From contig CAZGKF010000057.1 of NCBI GenBank assembly GCA_964526475.1, positions 1-19,527 on the forward strand: a stretch of DNA of 19,527 bases, in the 5' to 3' direction. Under the pieces are notes generated by a model. It was given only the letters and a program-made list of their open reading frames with translations. It was not told the origin of the DNA and made no database searches. This stretch comes from CAYVTV01 sp964526475 (GTDB lineage: Bacteria; Bacteroidota; Bacteroidia; Bacteroidales; GCA-2748055). A program made the translations under genes and the position numbers. Positions 1-7,757 of this stretch are shown piece by piece; the stretch's first letter is position 1, and every line of letters begins with the position of its first letter.

Positions 1-8
1 TTAGTTGA

Positions 9-1145
9 TTGTCAACATTGTGTGAATATAAAAAGACTTTATCAGCAAACCCTAAGTACCTAATAGCATTAACACTGATTCCTCAGGTAGGAAGTGTTAC
101 AGCAAGAAAACTTATTGCATATACCGGCTCAGCAGAAGCTGTATTTCGGGAAAAGAAGAGTTCATTGACAAAAATTCCCGGAATCGGAGAGACTGTTGCA
201 AAGCAAAAAGATACTCCCGGACTTTTTGCCATGGCTGAGAAGGAACTGGCTTTTATAAGTAAAAATAATATCTGCCTGGCAACTATTTTTTGCAAGGATT
301 ACCCTGACAGATTGAAGCAATGCCCCGATGCTCCATTGATTATTTACTTTCAGGGAGAAAACGTTTTCCATCAGAATATGATATTAAGTGTAGTGGGAAC
401 AAGGAGAGCTACCAGCTATGGAAAAGAACAATGTCAGAAAATAATCGGAGATCTGGCAGACGAAGGGTTAAATGTAATTATTGTAAGTGGACTGGCATAT
501 GGGATTGATTATCAAGCGCATATTTGCGCCCTTAACTCGGGGTTAAAAACTGTTGCTGTGCTTGGTCATGGTTTGCACACCATTTATCCCGGCGAGCATC
601 TTCGAATGGCTATAAAAATCAGGGAGAACGGTGCTCTTTTAACCGACTTTCTTAGTTGCCAGGATCCTGAAAGGAATAACTTCATAAAAAGAAACCGGAT
701 TATTGCAGGATTATCTGATGCAACCCTGGTTGTCGAATCCGGGATAAGTGGTGGGGCACTTATTACAGCTGATATTGCTGGTTCGTATAACCGTGATGTC
801 TTTGCTTTGCCGGCCAGAACAACAGATAATATGTCGGCCGGATGTAATCAACTGATTAAAAACAATAAAGCAGGAATGATTGAGTCTGCAAAAGATCTTA
901 TGTATTTCCTTGGCTGGGAAAAAGATAAAAGAACGAATATGCATCCTCAAAGATCTTTATTTACTGATCTTTCGGAAGAGGAAAATAAGGTACTGAAAAT
1001 TCTTGAGAGGGGAGAAAAGTTATCCGTTGATTATATAAGTATAAAAACAAACCTTCCTGTAAGCAGGGTGTCTTCATTACTTCTGAATCTTGAATTTTCA
1101 GGTTTTATAAAAATTTTTCCCGGAAATTATTATAAACTTAAGTAA
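9..1145 (+). CDS. dprA: DNA-processing protein DprA (Smf)
   Basis: DprA loads RecA onto incoming single-stranded DNA during natural transformation and acts in the cytoplasm. The 378-residue frame shows the family layout: an N-terminal helix-hairpin-helix region (IPGIG at residues 56-60), then the Rossmann-like DprA core with VVGTRRATSYG (128-138), SGLAYGID (160-167), AVLGHGLHTIYP (183-194) and the RNRIIAGLSDATLVVES stretch (about 228-244), followed by GALITADIAG. A short C-terminal winged-helix-like domain runs from about 318 to 378. The start is uncertain. An in-frame TGA lies at 6-8, the only starts near it are TTG codons at 9 and 18, and homology begins only around residue 17, so the upstream sequence needed to judge this is outside the window. 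Function is confident; the exact start is not. Confidence 0.93.
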   Translation: MSTLCEYKKTLSANPKYLIALTLIPQVGSVTARKLIAYTGSAEAVFREKKSSLTKIPGIGETVAKQKDTPGLFAMAEKELAFISKNNICLATIFCKDYPDRLKQCPDAPLIIYFQGENVFHQNMILSVVGTRRATSYGKEQCQKIIGDLADEGLNVIIVSGLAYGIDYQAHICALNSGLKTVAVLGHGLHTIYPGEHLRMAIKIRENGALLTDFLSCQDPERNNFIKRNRIIAGLSDATLVVESGISGGALITADIAGSYNRDVFALPARTTDNMSAGCNQLIKNNKAGMIESAKDLMYFLGWEKDKRTNMHPQRSLFTDLSEEENKVLKILERGEKLSVDYISIKTNLPVSRVSSLLLNLEFSGFIKIFPGNYYKLK

Positions 1146-1232
1146 AATTAAGCTCTGATAATAAAATGAATAAACCACCCTGCTATTGATAGAATAATTT
1201 ATGAGATTTTTTTCATTACACCGAATTATTTA

Positions 1233-1240
1233 TAAGTTTG
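1233..1240 (+). promoter_or_regulatory. Putative -7 promoter element for gdhA
   Basis: TAAGTTTG matches the Bacteroidota -7 consensus TAnnTTTG and lies 37 bases before the gdhA start. The T-rich stretch ending in TTTC at 1211-1214 sits 18 bases upstream and could be a weak -33 element. The motif match is visible; promoter activity is inferred. Confidence 0.5.
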
Positions 1241-1277
1241 TTTGCATTTTTTTAATCACAATTAAAACTATATTTAA

Positions 1278-2618
1278 ATGGACCCTAGAATTGATCAATT
1301 TATGAACCGGGTTAAAGCAAAGAATCCCGGAGAACCTGAATTTCACCAGGCAGTTCACGAAGTTGCTGAAACTCTCATCCCTTTTATTGATGAAAGCCCC
1401 CGCTATAGGTTTGCGAAAATCCTTGAAAGGATCACCGAACCTGAAAGAGTAATTATTTTTCGTGTACCCTGGATTAACGATAAGGGAGAGGTTGAAATAA
1501 ACCGTGGTTACCGTATTGAAATGAACAGCGCTATTGGACCCTATAAAGGAGGACTAAGATTTCACCCAACGGTAAATTTAAGCATACTTAAGTTCCTTGC
1601 TTTTGAACAGGTTTTTAAGAATAGTCTTACTACCCTGCCAATGGGCGGGGGAAAAGGTGGGTCGGATTTTGATCCCAAAGGGAAATCAGATAATGAAGTG
1701 ATGAAGTTCTGTCAAAGTTTTATGACTGAACTTTCCCGGCATATTGGCCCAAATACAGATGTTCCGGCAGGGGACATTGGTGTTGGAGGCCGTGAAATAG
1801 GATTTATGTTCGGTCAGTATAAAAGAATCCGGAATGAATTTACCGGTGTACTAACAGGTAAGGGTTTAGAGTGGGGAGGCAGTCTCATAAGACCAGAAGC
1901 CACCGGTTATGGTGCAGTATATTTTGCTGAAGAAATGCTTAAGACCAGGGGGAATTCACTGAAGAATAAAGTATGTGTTGTTTCAGGGTCGGGTAATGTA
2001 GCACAATTTACTATTCAAAAAATTAATCAACTTGGAGGTAAGGCTGTAACTGTTTCCGATTCAAACGGATTTATTTATGATCCGACCGGAATTGATGATG
2101 AAAAACTAAACTGGCTGATGCAGCTAAAAAATATTCGAAGAGGAAGAATATCTGAATATGCAGATCATTTTGGCGTTGAATACTTTGAGGGAGAAAGACC
2201 ATGGAAAATTAAATGCGATGCGGCATTCCCTTCTGCCACCGAAAATGAAATAAATAAAGACGATGCTGAAACTCTCATAAAAAATGGATGCAAGGTAGTG
2301 AGTGAAGGAGCTAATATGCCATCCAGCCCTGAAGCAATAGAAATTTATCTGAAAAACCAGATACTGTATGGCCCGGGGAAAGCTGCAAATGCAGGAGGGG
2401 TAGCAGTTTCGGGACTGGAAATGACACAAAATTCAATGCGTTTACCATGGACAAAAGAGGAAGTTGATAACCGTCTGAAGATGATCATGACAAACATCCA
2501 TGATACATGTATAAAATATGGTAAGGAAGAAAACGGATTTATTAACTATGTTAAAGGAGCCAATATTGGAGGGTTCGTTAAAGTTGCCGACGCTATGCTT
2601 GCACAGGGAATCGTTTAA
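1278..2618 (+). CDS. gdhA: NADP-type glutamate dehydrogenase
   Basis: Catalyses reversible reductive amination of 2-oxoglutarate with ammonium to glutamate, a main route of ammonium assimilation. The 446 residues match the usual hexameric bacterial enzyme (E. coli GdhA is 447). Visible motifs are GPYKGGLRFHP (87-97), the active-site PMGGGKGG (121-128, catalytic Lys126 by family alignment), DVPAGDIGVGGREIG (161-175, with the conserved catalytic Asp) and the Rossmann loop GSGNVAQ (237-243). It has no Shine-Dalgarno sequence, as is common in Bacteroidota. tatD begins 30 bases after its stop and may be co-transcribed. The NADP preference is inferred from similarity to the E. coli type and is not proved by a cofactor residue. 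Confidence 0.95.
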   Translation: MDPRIDQFMNRVKAKNPGEPEFHQAVHEVAETLIPFIDESPRYRFAKILERITEPERVIIFRVPWINDKGEVEINRGYRIEMNSAIGPYKGGLRFHPTVNLSILKFLAFEQVFKNSLTTLPMGGGKGGSDFDPKGKSDNEVMKFCQSFMTELSRHIGPNTDVPAGDIGVGGREIGFMFGQYKRIRNEFTGVLTGKGLEWGGSLIRPEATGYGAVYFAEEMLKTRGNSLKNKVCVVSGSGNVAQFTIQKINQLGGKAVTVSDSNGFIYDPTGIDDEKLNWLMQLKNIRRGRISEYADHFGVEYFEGERPWKIKCDAAFPSATENEINKDDAETLIKNGCKVVSEGANMPSSPEAIEIYLKNQILYGPGKAANAGGVAVSGLEMTQNSMRLPWTKEEVDNRLKMIMTNIHDTCIKYGKEENGFINYVKGANIGGFVKVADAMLAQGIV

Positions 2619-2648
2619 TGCTGTTTTTAGAGTAAATATGTACTGAAA

Positions 2649-3416
2649 ATGGAATTTATTGACAGCCACACACATTTGTACCTTAATGATTTTGATAAAG
2701 ACAGGAATGTGGTGGTAGAAAAAGCATTGCAGGAAAATGTGAGGTATATGCTTCTTCCAAACATAGATACCTCAAGTATATCTGCGATGCTTTCCTTGTG
2801 CGATAATTTCCCGGGAGTCTGCTTCCCAATGATGGGGCTGCATCCTTCATCAGTAAAATCAGATTTTGAAACCGACCTTTTAATTATAGAGAAGTGGTTA
2901 AATAAAAAGAAATTTATTGCTATAGGCGAAACCGGGATTGACCTGTACTGGGATAAAAAATACGGTGAACAACAGAAAGAAGTATTCGGGATACATGTTA
3001 AATGGGCCAGGGAAAAACAACTCCCTTTAGTGATCCATGCCAGAAATTCCTATAGCGAATTGTTTTCAATACTTGACAGGCATGCAGATGAAATGCTAAA
3101 AGGTGTTTTTCACAGTTTTACAGGAAATCTAAACGAAGCTGAAAGAATACTGGAATATGGTTTTTACATAGGAATAAACGGGATTGTTACATTTAAGAAC
3201 TCGGGGCTTGAGAAAGTATTGAGGTATGTGCTTCCTGAAAAACTTCTGATTGAAACAGATTCACCCTACCTTGCTCCCTCTCCTTTCAGAGGCAAAAGAA
3301 ATGAGAGTGCCAACCTTAAATATATTGCTGCCAGATTAGCAGATATTTATGATTTGTCTGTTGAAAAAATTGCTTATATTACAAGTGAGAATGCGAAAGT
3401 TTTATTTGGTATTTGA
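2649..3416 (+). CDS. tatD: TatD family metal-dependent hydrolase/DNase
   Basis: A TIM-barrel amidohydrolase-fold protein of the TatD family, cytoplasmic metal-dependent 3'-5' exonucleases linked to DNA repair. The 255 residues fit the family's usual 250-265. The metal-binding set is complete: H7-x-H9 (DSHTHL), Glu94 in AIGETGID, His130 in LVIHAR, His155 in GVFHSFTG and Asp204 in IETDSPYLAP. The C-terminal region PSPFRGKRNESANL is typical of YcfH/YabD-type members. It follows gdhA by 30 bases. The family call is firm; the biological substrate cannot be read from sequence, and the symbol is used in the family sense. Confidence 0.9.
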   Translation: MEFIDSHTHLYLNDFDKDRNVVVEKALQENVRYMLLPNIDTSSISAMLSLCDNFPGVCFPMMGLHPSSVKSDFETDLLIIEKWLNKKKFIAIGETGIDLYWDKKYGEQQKEVFGIHVKWAREKQLPLVIHARNSYSELFSILDRHADEMLKGVFHSFTGNLNEAERILEYGFYIGINGIVTFKNSGLEKVLRYVLPEKLLIETDSPYLAPSPFRGKRNESANLKYIAARLADIYDLSVEKIAYITSENAKVLFGI

Positions 3417-3558
3417 ATACAGATATCTATTCAGATGAAACCCTTATGCACTACCGTACACAACAAGGACATGAAAATACATGAGGGTTCCCTGCCTGTT
3501 GGCAGATAAGGCATTCGAAACAACTTAATATACAATAACATAACCCAAATATTTTCGG

Positions 3559-4596
3559 ATGAATCAAACCACACCATCTATACTTATTATCTATACCGGG
3601 GGAACAATTGGAATGTTTCAGAACCATAAGACGGGAACATTGCAGGGTCTTAATTTTGAAGAAATATCACAACAGGTTCCCGAACTTCAACGATTTGGTT
3701 ATGAATTGAAAACAGTTTCATTTAATCCCCCAATGGATTCCTCTGATATTGGACCTGAAACATGGATTAAAATGGCCGGGATAATTTATGAGAATTATTC
3801 CCGGTATGATGGTTTTGTCATTCTTCATGGAACAGATACAATGGCATACTCAGCATCAGCTCTAAGCTTTATGCTTGAGAATCTTAATAAACCTGTTATA
3901 TTCACTGGTTCTCAATTGCCTATCGGTATGCTTCGAACTGATGGCAAGGAAAATATAATTACTTCAGTTGAAATTGCGGCAGCCAGAAAATTTGGCAAAC
4001 CAGTAGTCCCTGAAGTATGTATATATTTTGAAAACAGATTGTACCGTGGGAACAGAACTACAAAAATTAATGCCGACAACTTTAATGCCTTCCACACCCC
4101 CAATTATCCTCCTTTAGCCAAAGCAGGGATACAGATTAATTATAACGAGGAAGCTATCCTTTATCCGGATACAAAAACACCCTTAAAAATCTTAAAAAAA
4201 TTTGACACCAGGATAGCTGTTCTAAAAATTTTTCCGGGTATTAGCAAAATATTCCTTGATTCCATAACCGGAATCAAAGAATTAAAAGGGTTGATACTTG
4301 AAACCTTTGGTGCCGGTAATGCACCCGCTGATGACTGGTTTATTAAAAGTATAAGCGATACGGTTGATCGTGGTGTAATTGTTCTGGATATAACACAGTG
4401 CCATACCGGTAGTGTTGAACTGGGAAGATATGAAACAAGCAGGAAATTATATGAAGCAGGAGTAATAAGCGGATATGATATAACCACCGAAGCTTCAACT
4501 ACTAAACTTATGATACTTTTTGGACAAGGTTATTCAAACAAAGAAATAAGATTGCTTATGAATAGTTCCATGAGAGGAGAAATTACCATAAGGTAA
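3559..4596 (+). CDS. ansA: Type I (cytoplasmic) L-asparaginase
   Basis: Hydrolyses L-asparagine to aspartate and ammonium. The 345 residues have no signal peptide, fitting the cytoplasmic AnsA type rather than the periplasmic AnsB type. Both threonine motifs of the family are present: YTGGTIGM (12-19, nucleophile Thr16) and HGTDTMAYSAS (90-100, Thr92-Asp93). TGSQLPIGMLRTDGKEN (about 116-132) and the C-terminal EASTTKLM are characteristic of type I enzymes. The gene stands alone, with 142 bases before it and tRNA-Ser after it. The ammonium it releases could feed the nearby GdhA, but they are not in one operon, so this link is only metabolic. Confidence 0.93.
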   Translation: MNQTTPSILIIYTGGTIGMFQNHKTGTLQGLNFEEISQQVPELQRFGYELKTVSFNPPMDSSDIGPETWIKMAGIIYENYSRYDGFVILHGTDTMAYSASALSFMLENLNKPVIFTGSQLPIGMLRTDGKENIITSVEIAAARKFGKPVVPEVCIYFENRLYRGNRTTKINADNFNAFHTPNYPPLAKAGIQINYNEEAILYPDTKTPLKILKKFDTRIAVLKIFPGISKIFLDSITGIKELKGLILETFGAGNAPADDWFIKSISDTVDRGVIVLDITQCHTGSVELGRYETSRKLYEAGVISGYDITTEASTTKLMILFGQGYSNKEIRLLMNSSMRGEITIR

Positions 4597-4656
4597 GTGT
4601 TGAATTTAAGTTTTTTTCGTATTTTGCGTCGCTAATTCATAATTCCGGTTAGAGAG

Positions 4657-4744
4657 GGAGAGATGGCCGAGTGGTCTAAGGCGCACGCCTGGAGAGCGTG
4701 TAACCGCCAAAAGCGGTTCGCGGGTTCGAATCCCGCTCTCTCCG
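4657..4744 (+). tRNA. tRNA-Ser (anticodon GGA)
   Basis: An 88-nt class II tRNA. The acceptor stem GGAGAGA (4657-4663) pairs with TCTCTCC (4737-4743) and the discriminator is G4744. The anticodon stem CACGC/GCGTG encloses the loop CTGGAGA, with anticodon GGA at 4691-4693. A long variable arm (CCGC/GCGG) is diagnostic of serine. The T arm is GCGGG-TTCGAAT-CCCGC. CCA is not encoded. An approximate promoter (TTG at 4600-4602 and TATTTTG at 4620-4626) lies upstream, but its spacing is short. Confidence 0.97.
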
Positions 4745-4794
4745 CAAATAAAATTTTAATAAAAATGAAAATAATTGCAGTATTTTATTTATTT

Positions 4795-4828
4795 TTTGAG
4801 GTTTATATTACACATTTAGTTAATTTTG
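4795..4828 (+). promoter_or_regulatory. Putative promoter of the exbB operon
   Basis: TTTG at 4795-4798 and TAATTTTG at 4821-4828, 22 bases apart, fit the Bacteroidota -33/-7 pattern (TTTG, about 19-21 bases, TAnnTTTG). This predicts a transcript start near 4835 and a leader of about 75 bases. The motif match is seen; activity is inferred. Confidence 0.55.
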
Positions 4829-4910
4829 AAAAATTTATTTGTAATCCATAATCATACATACTTAATTATTAACCAGAAAAAGAATATATTAATCTAATCA
4901 AAATCAAACC

Positions 4911-5729
4911 ATGAAAAAGTTATTTGTACTTTTAACAGTTGTAGGGATGCTTTTTTCGGGAGCATCTTTTGTTACAGTTGCACAGGACGCCGAAAATGAT
5001 ACGCTTACGGCAGTTCAGGAACAGGAAGAAATGGCAACAACCGATGTCCCTGCACCTGTAAGTCAAACAGATGCTGCCGATGAAGGTGGATTATCTGTTC
5101 TGCACAAAAATATTAAACAAAAATTTATTGAAGGTGGAGCTTCATTTATGGGCGCCATTCTTTTAGTATTAATTCTTGGTCTGGCCATTGCCTTCGAAAG
5201 AATTATTTATTTAAACCTTGCAACTACCAACACCGAAAAGTTGCTTCAAAAGGTGGAAGATGCAATGGATTCCGGCGGAGTGGAAGCAGCGAAAGATATT
5301 TGCCGTAACACACGCGGTCCCGTTGCCAGCATTTTCTACCAGGGACTTGACAGGTCAGAACAAGGCATTGACGTTGTTGAGAAATCTGTTATTTCATACG
5401 GGAGTGTTCAGATGGGATTACTGGAAAAGGGGCTTACCTGGATACAACTTTTTATTGCTATTGCACCCATGCTTGGATTTATGGGAACAGTTATCGGTAT
5501 GATCGATGCTTTTGACAAAATCCAGATTGCAGGTGATGTTTCTCCGGCATTGGTTGCAGGGGGTATCAAAATCGCTCTTATTACTACCGTATCAGGTCTT
5601 ATTGTAGCTATAATTCTTCAGTTGCTTTACAACTACCTGGTATCAAAAATCGATGGCATTGTAAATAAAATGGAAGATGCTTCAATATCTCTTATCGATA
5701 TTATGGTTAAACACAACCTTAAAAAATAA
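4911..5729 (+). CDS. MotA/TolQ/ExbB proton channel family protein
   Basis: The proton-channel subunit of an ExbB-ExbD type motor, which uses the proton gradient at the inner membrane to energise TonB-like processes at the outer membrane. The 272 residues begin with a signal-peptide-like hydrophobic segment (about 4-25), then an acidic Glu/Asp/Ala-rich periplasmic stretch (27-60). Three membrane helices follow at about 78-95, 168-189 and 209-236. The family signature GFMGTVIGMIDAF (169-181) and the helix GGIKIALITTVSGLIVAI (217-234) are clear. The next gene starts 6 bases after its stop. No tonB gene is present in the window, so whether it serves TonB or a Tol/Agl-like function is open. Confidence 0.88.
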   Translation: MKKLFVLLTVVGMLFSGASFVTVAQDAENDTLTAVQEQEEMATTDVPAPVSQTDAADEGGLSVLHKNIKQKFIEGGASFMGAILLVLILGLAIAFERIIYLNLATTNTEKLLQKVEDAMDSGGVEAAKDICRNTRGPVASIFYQGLDRSEQGIDVVEKSVISYGSVQMGLLEKGLTWIQLFIAIAPMLGFMGTVIGMIDAFDKIQIAGDVSPALVAGGIKIALITTVSGLIVAIILQLLYNYLVSKIDGIVNKMEDASISLIDIMVKHNLKK

Positions 5730-5735
5730 TTTACT

Positions 5736-6431
5736 ATGACTGTTATTAATAAAATAGCATCTGTTTTACTATTCATTATTTTTGGGTTTTCTGTCCTTAT
5801 CATAGGTTTCTTCTATTTTGGCGAGAATCTTATTGATGAAGAAGCTTTTGAAGCCAAAAAGCAGAAAATGGAGGCTCCCGAAGATACCAGACCATATTCA
5901 ATGGTGGAACAGGAAGATGCCCTGATTGATTCTCTGGCATCCGATTCTCTGGCATCTGATTCTCTGGCGTCTGATTCTCTGGCATCTGATTCTCTGGCAT
6001 CCGATAGTATAACTGAGGTAGTTCAAGTTGTACCCCTTATTCCCCAGGAACCTGCCGAACCAGTTAAAGTGAAATTCTCATTTTTTGAGAAACTTGTTTA
6101 TTATAAAACTGATATCTCACTTGGATGGGCATATATCCTTGTTGGAATTACTTTGCTGCTCGCATTAGCTTTCCCTTTGGTCTACATGTTCTCAAACACA
6201 CAAAACATGATCAGGACCCTGGGTATCCTTGCTGCAGCAGCTATTGTAATTGGTTTTGCATATTTGCTCTCATCGGATGTTCCGCTTTATATTCCGGGTT
6301 TTGACGGAACAGATAATTCCGATCCCGGTGTTTTACGATTCGTTGATACAGGAATCTTTACAACCTATTTTCTTATAGGCCTGGCTCTTATATCCATCCT
6401 GTTCTCCGAAGTTGCTAAGTACTTTAAATAA
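5736..6431 (+). CDS. Membrane protein with DSLAS repeats, between exbB and exbD
   Basis: I do not recognise a named family. The 231 residues contain hydrophobic helices at about 8-28, 130-152, 160-178 and 208-226. The first helix is followed by a charged linker, then five consecutive DSLAS pentapeptides (65-89), a Pro/Val-rich spacer (95-112) and a cluster of three C-terminal helices. It sits 6 bases after the ExbB-type gene and 58 bases before the first exbD, so it is very likely co-transcribed and possibly a motor accessory subunit. The acidic, Ser-rich repeat region between helix 1 and helix 2 resembles a flexible linker. Function is not assigned. Confidence 0.8.
   Translation: MTVINKIASVLLFIIFGFSVLIIGFFYFGENLIDEEAFEAKKQKMEAPEDTRPYSMVEQEDALIDSLASDSLASDSLASDSLASDSLASDSITEVVQVVPLIPQEPAEPVKVKFSFFEKLVYYKTDISLGWAYILVGITLLLALAFPLVYMFSNTQNMIRTLGILAAAAIVIGFAYLLSSDVPLYIPGFDGTDNSDPGVLRFVDTGIFTTYFLIGLALISILFSEVAKYFK
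5928..6002 (+). repeat. 15-bp tandem repeat, five copies, in frame
   Basis: Five head-to-tail 15-bp units (5928-5942, 5943-5957, 5958-5972, 5973-5987, 5988-6002), each encoding DSLAS. The units are near-identical in DNA, differing only at wobble positions (for example GCATCC, GCATCT, GCGTCT), and a partial sixth copy (GAT-AGT) follows. Because the unit is a multiple of three, slippage would change linker length without breaking the frame. Confidence 0.95.
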
Positions 6432-6438
6432 AATCCCT

Positions 6439-6472
6439 GCTGATTTTTCCCCATAAATATGAGGAAAACAGC
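6439..6472 (+). other. Intercistronic hairpin
   Basis: GCTG and TTTTCC (6439-6450, with a 2-nt AT bulge) can pair with GGAAAACAGC (6463-6472) around a 12-base loop. It lies between the four-helix protein gene and the first exbD. It has no long U tract, so it is more likely an mRNA-stabilising or processing element than a terminator. The function is inferred. Confidence 0.45.
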
Positions 6473-6489
6473 TTTAAAATGTAAACCCG

Positions 6490-7122
6490 ATGGCAAAAAG
6501 AGATATTCCGGAAATTAATGCCGGCTCAATGGCCGATATTGCATTTCTGCTCCTGATTTTTTTTCTGGTAGCTACTACCATGGATATGGACTCAGGAATC
6601 ACACGACTTTTGCCTCCTATGCCCGATAAAGACACACCGGAGGAAGAGGTTAAGGTGAAAGAAAGAAATGTACTTGTTGTGCTAATTAATAAAGATGATC
6701 AGCTTATGGTTGAAGGACAAATTATGAACCTCGACCAGTTAAGAGAAAAAACCATTGATTTCTTTGCTAACCAGCAGGATGATATACATCTGCCGGAAAA
6801 AGAACTCATTACTGTTGATTTCCCTCCCGGGCAATCTCCAAGATTTCCGGATGGGCAGGCTAATGTCTGGGTTTCGAAAGGTGTAGTTTCTCTCCAGAAC
6901 GATCGTTCTACTACCTACGGTCAATACCTTAGGGTGCAAAATGAACTGGTGGCTGCCGTTAATCATTTAAGAAATCAGTTCTCAACAGAAAATTTCGGGA
7001 GAAGATATGATGATCTTAATCCGAAGAACCGTCTTGATGAAGCTATCATTGAAGGTGTAAATAAAGTTTTTAAAATGAACATCTCTGAAGCTGAACCTAA
7101 AAATATAGGAGGACAAAGATAA
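6490..7122 (+). CDS. exbD: ExbD/TolR family protein (first copy)
   Basis: The periplasm-facing partner of the ExbB-type channel. The 210 residues have the ExbD layout: a short cytosolic N-terminus, one membrane helix (about 17-30) starting with the essential acidic residue Asp16 in the motif GSMADIAFLLLIFFLVATT, then a periplasmic domain. This is longer than E. coli ExbD (141), with extra sequence at about 75-135 and a C-terminal tail that is typical of Bacteroidota copies. Its stop codon overlaps the start of the second exbD by one base (TAATG), so the two are likely translated in a coupled way. Confidence 0.9.
   Translation: MAKRDIPEINAGSMADIAFLLLIFFLVATTMDMDSGITRLLPPMPDKDTPEEEVKVKERNVLVVLINKDDQLMVEGQIMNLDQLREKTIDFFANQQDDIHLPEKELITVDFPPGQSPRFPDGQANVWVSKGVVSLQNDRSTTYGQYLRVQNELVAAVNHLRNQFSTENFGRRYDDLNPKNRLDEAIIEGVNKVFKMNISEAEPKNIGGQR
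7107..7113 (+). promoter_or_regulatory. Shine-Dalgarno site for the second exbD
   Basis: AGGAGGA lies 8 bases before the ATG at 7122, inside the end of the first exbD. A strong Shine-Dalgarno sequence is uncommon here and supports this start and re-initiation after the TAATG overlap. Confidence 0.6.
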
Positions 7123-7613
7123 TGGCAAAATTTGCAAAAAAGAAGAAGGGCGGTTTCAAAGCAATCAATACTGCTTCTCTTCCTGATATCGTGTTTATGC
7201 TCCTTTTCTTTTTTATGGTAACAACTGTAATGAGAAAGACTGAAGTTCAGGTTAGTGTTACACTTCCCGGAGCATCTCAGGTTAAGAAGCTGGAAAAGAA
7301 ATCCCTGATAAGCTATATCTACATTGGAAGACCTCTGCAGCACCTGCAGTCTGTTTATGGAATCGAACCAATGATACAGATGAATGATAAACTTATTAAT
7401 GAGGAGGGCGTTCCTTCCGAGTCAGTGAAGGATTTCGTATTGTTTGAAAGAGAAAAACTCGATGAAGTTGATAAAAATATGATGACTGTATCCTTAAGGA
7501 TTGACCAGAACATACCTATGGGTAAAGTTGATGATGTTAAAAAGGCCCTCCGAATGGCCAATGCACTTAAAATTAATTATTCAGCAAGAAAATTTGATCC
7601 TTTGAGAAGATAA
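7122..7613 (+). CDS. exbD: ExbD/TolR family protein (second copy)
   Basis: A second ExbD subunit of 163 residues. The N-terminus is very basic (MAKFAKKKKGG), followed by the motif SLPDIVFMLLFFFMVTTVM, with the conserved membrane Asp22 and one helix at about 23-36. A periplasmic domain follows and ends in a conserved-looking VDDVKKALRMANALKINYSAR segment. It differs clearly from the upstream ExbD in length and sequence, suggesting that the motor uses two non-identical ExbD chains. It is the last gene of the operon, followed by a terminator-like structure. Confidence 0.9.
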   Translation: MAKFAKKKKGGFKAINTASLPDIVFMLLFFFMVTTVMRKTEVQVSVTLPGASQVKKLEKKSLISYIYIGRPLQHLQSVYGIEPMIQMNDKLINEEGVPSESVKDFVLFEREKLDEVDKNMMTVSLRIDQNIPMGKVDDVKKALRMANALKINYSARKFDPLRR

Positions 7614-7644
7614 CTATCATTAGTATTTTACATAGTTCTTCATT

Positions 7645-7709
7645 AAAAAGTGCCAGGTAGTATCGAAGAGGTTTTTCACAACCTTTTTAATAATATCCGG
7701 CACTTTTTT
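7645..7709 (+). terminator. Terminator-like branched hairpin after the exbBD operon
   Basis: AAAAAGTGCC (7645-7654) pairs perfectly with GGCACTTTTT (7699-7708), leading into a T run. The 44-base interior holds a smaller hairpin (AGGTT/AACCT near 7669-7683). It is U-rich on the plus strand and A-rich on the other, so it could terminate in either direction. The large loop makes it less typical than a simple intrinsic terminator. Confidence 0.6.
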
Positions 7710-7757
7710 ATTATCTTGTTTGCTGCTTCAGAGAATTCCCATTTACATATAATTCGA

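Noticed and set aside
3492..3505. CTGCC-TGTT-GGCAG hairpin as a tatD terminator
   Set aside because: The stem is only five pairs and has no U tract; too weak to call.
4663..4851. Open frame of 62 codons over tRNA-Ser
   Set aside because: It reads through the tRNA and AT-rich flanking DNA; the tRNA explains the sequence.
5928..6002. CRISPR-like short repeat array
   Set aside because: The units are directly abutting, have no spacers and encode an in-frame peptide repeat.
7650..7757. 36-codon N-terminal extension of crcB from a GTG
   Set aside because: It lies in the terminator-like hairpin and adds a non-conserved leader; the ATG at 7758 gives the normal FluC N-terminus.
7614..7757. Fluoride riboswitch upstream of crcB
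   Set aside because: I looked for the conserved pseudoknot elements and could not see them; the region holds a terminator-like hairpin instead.
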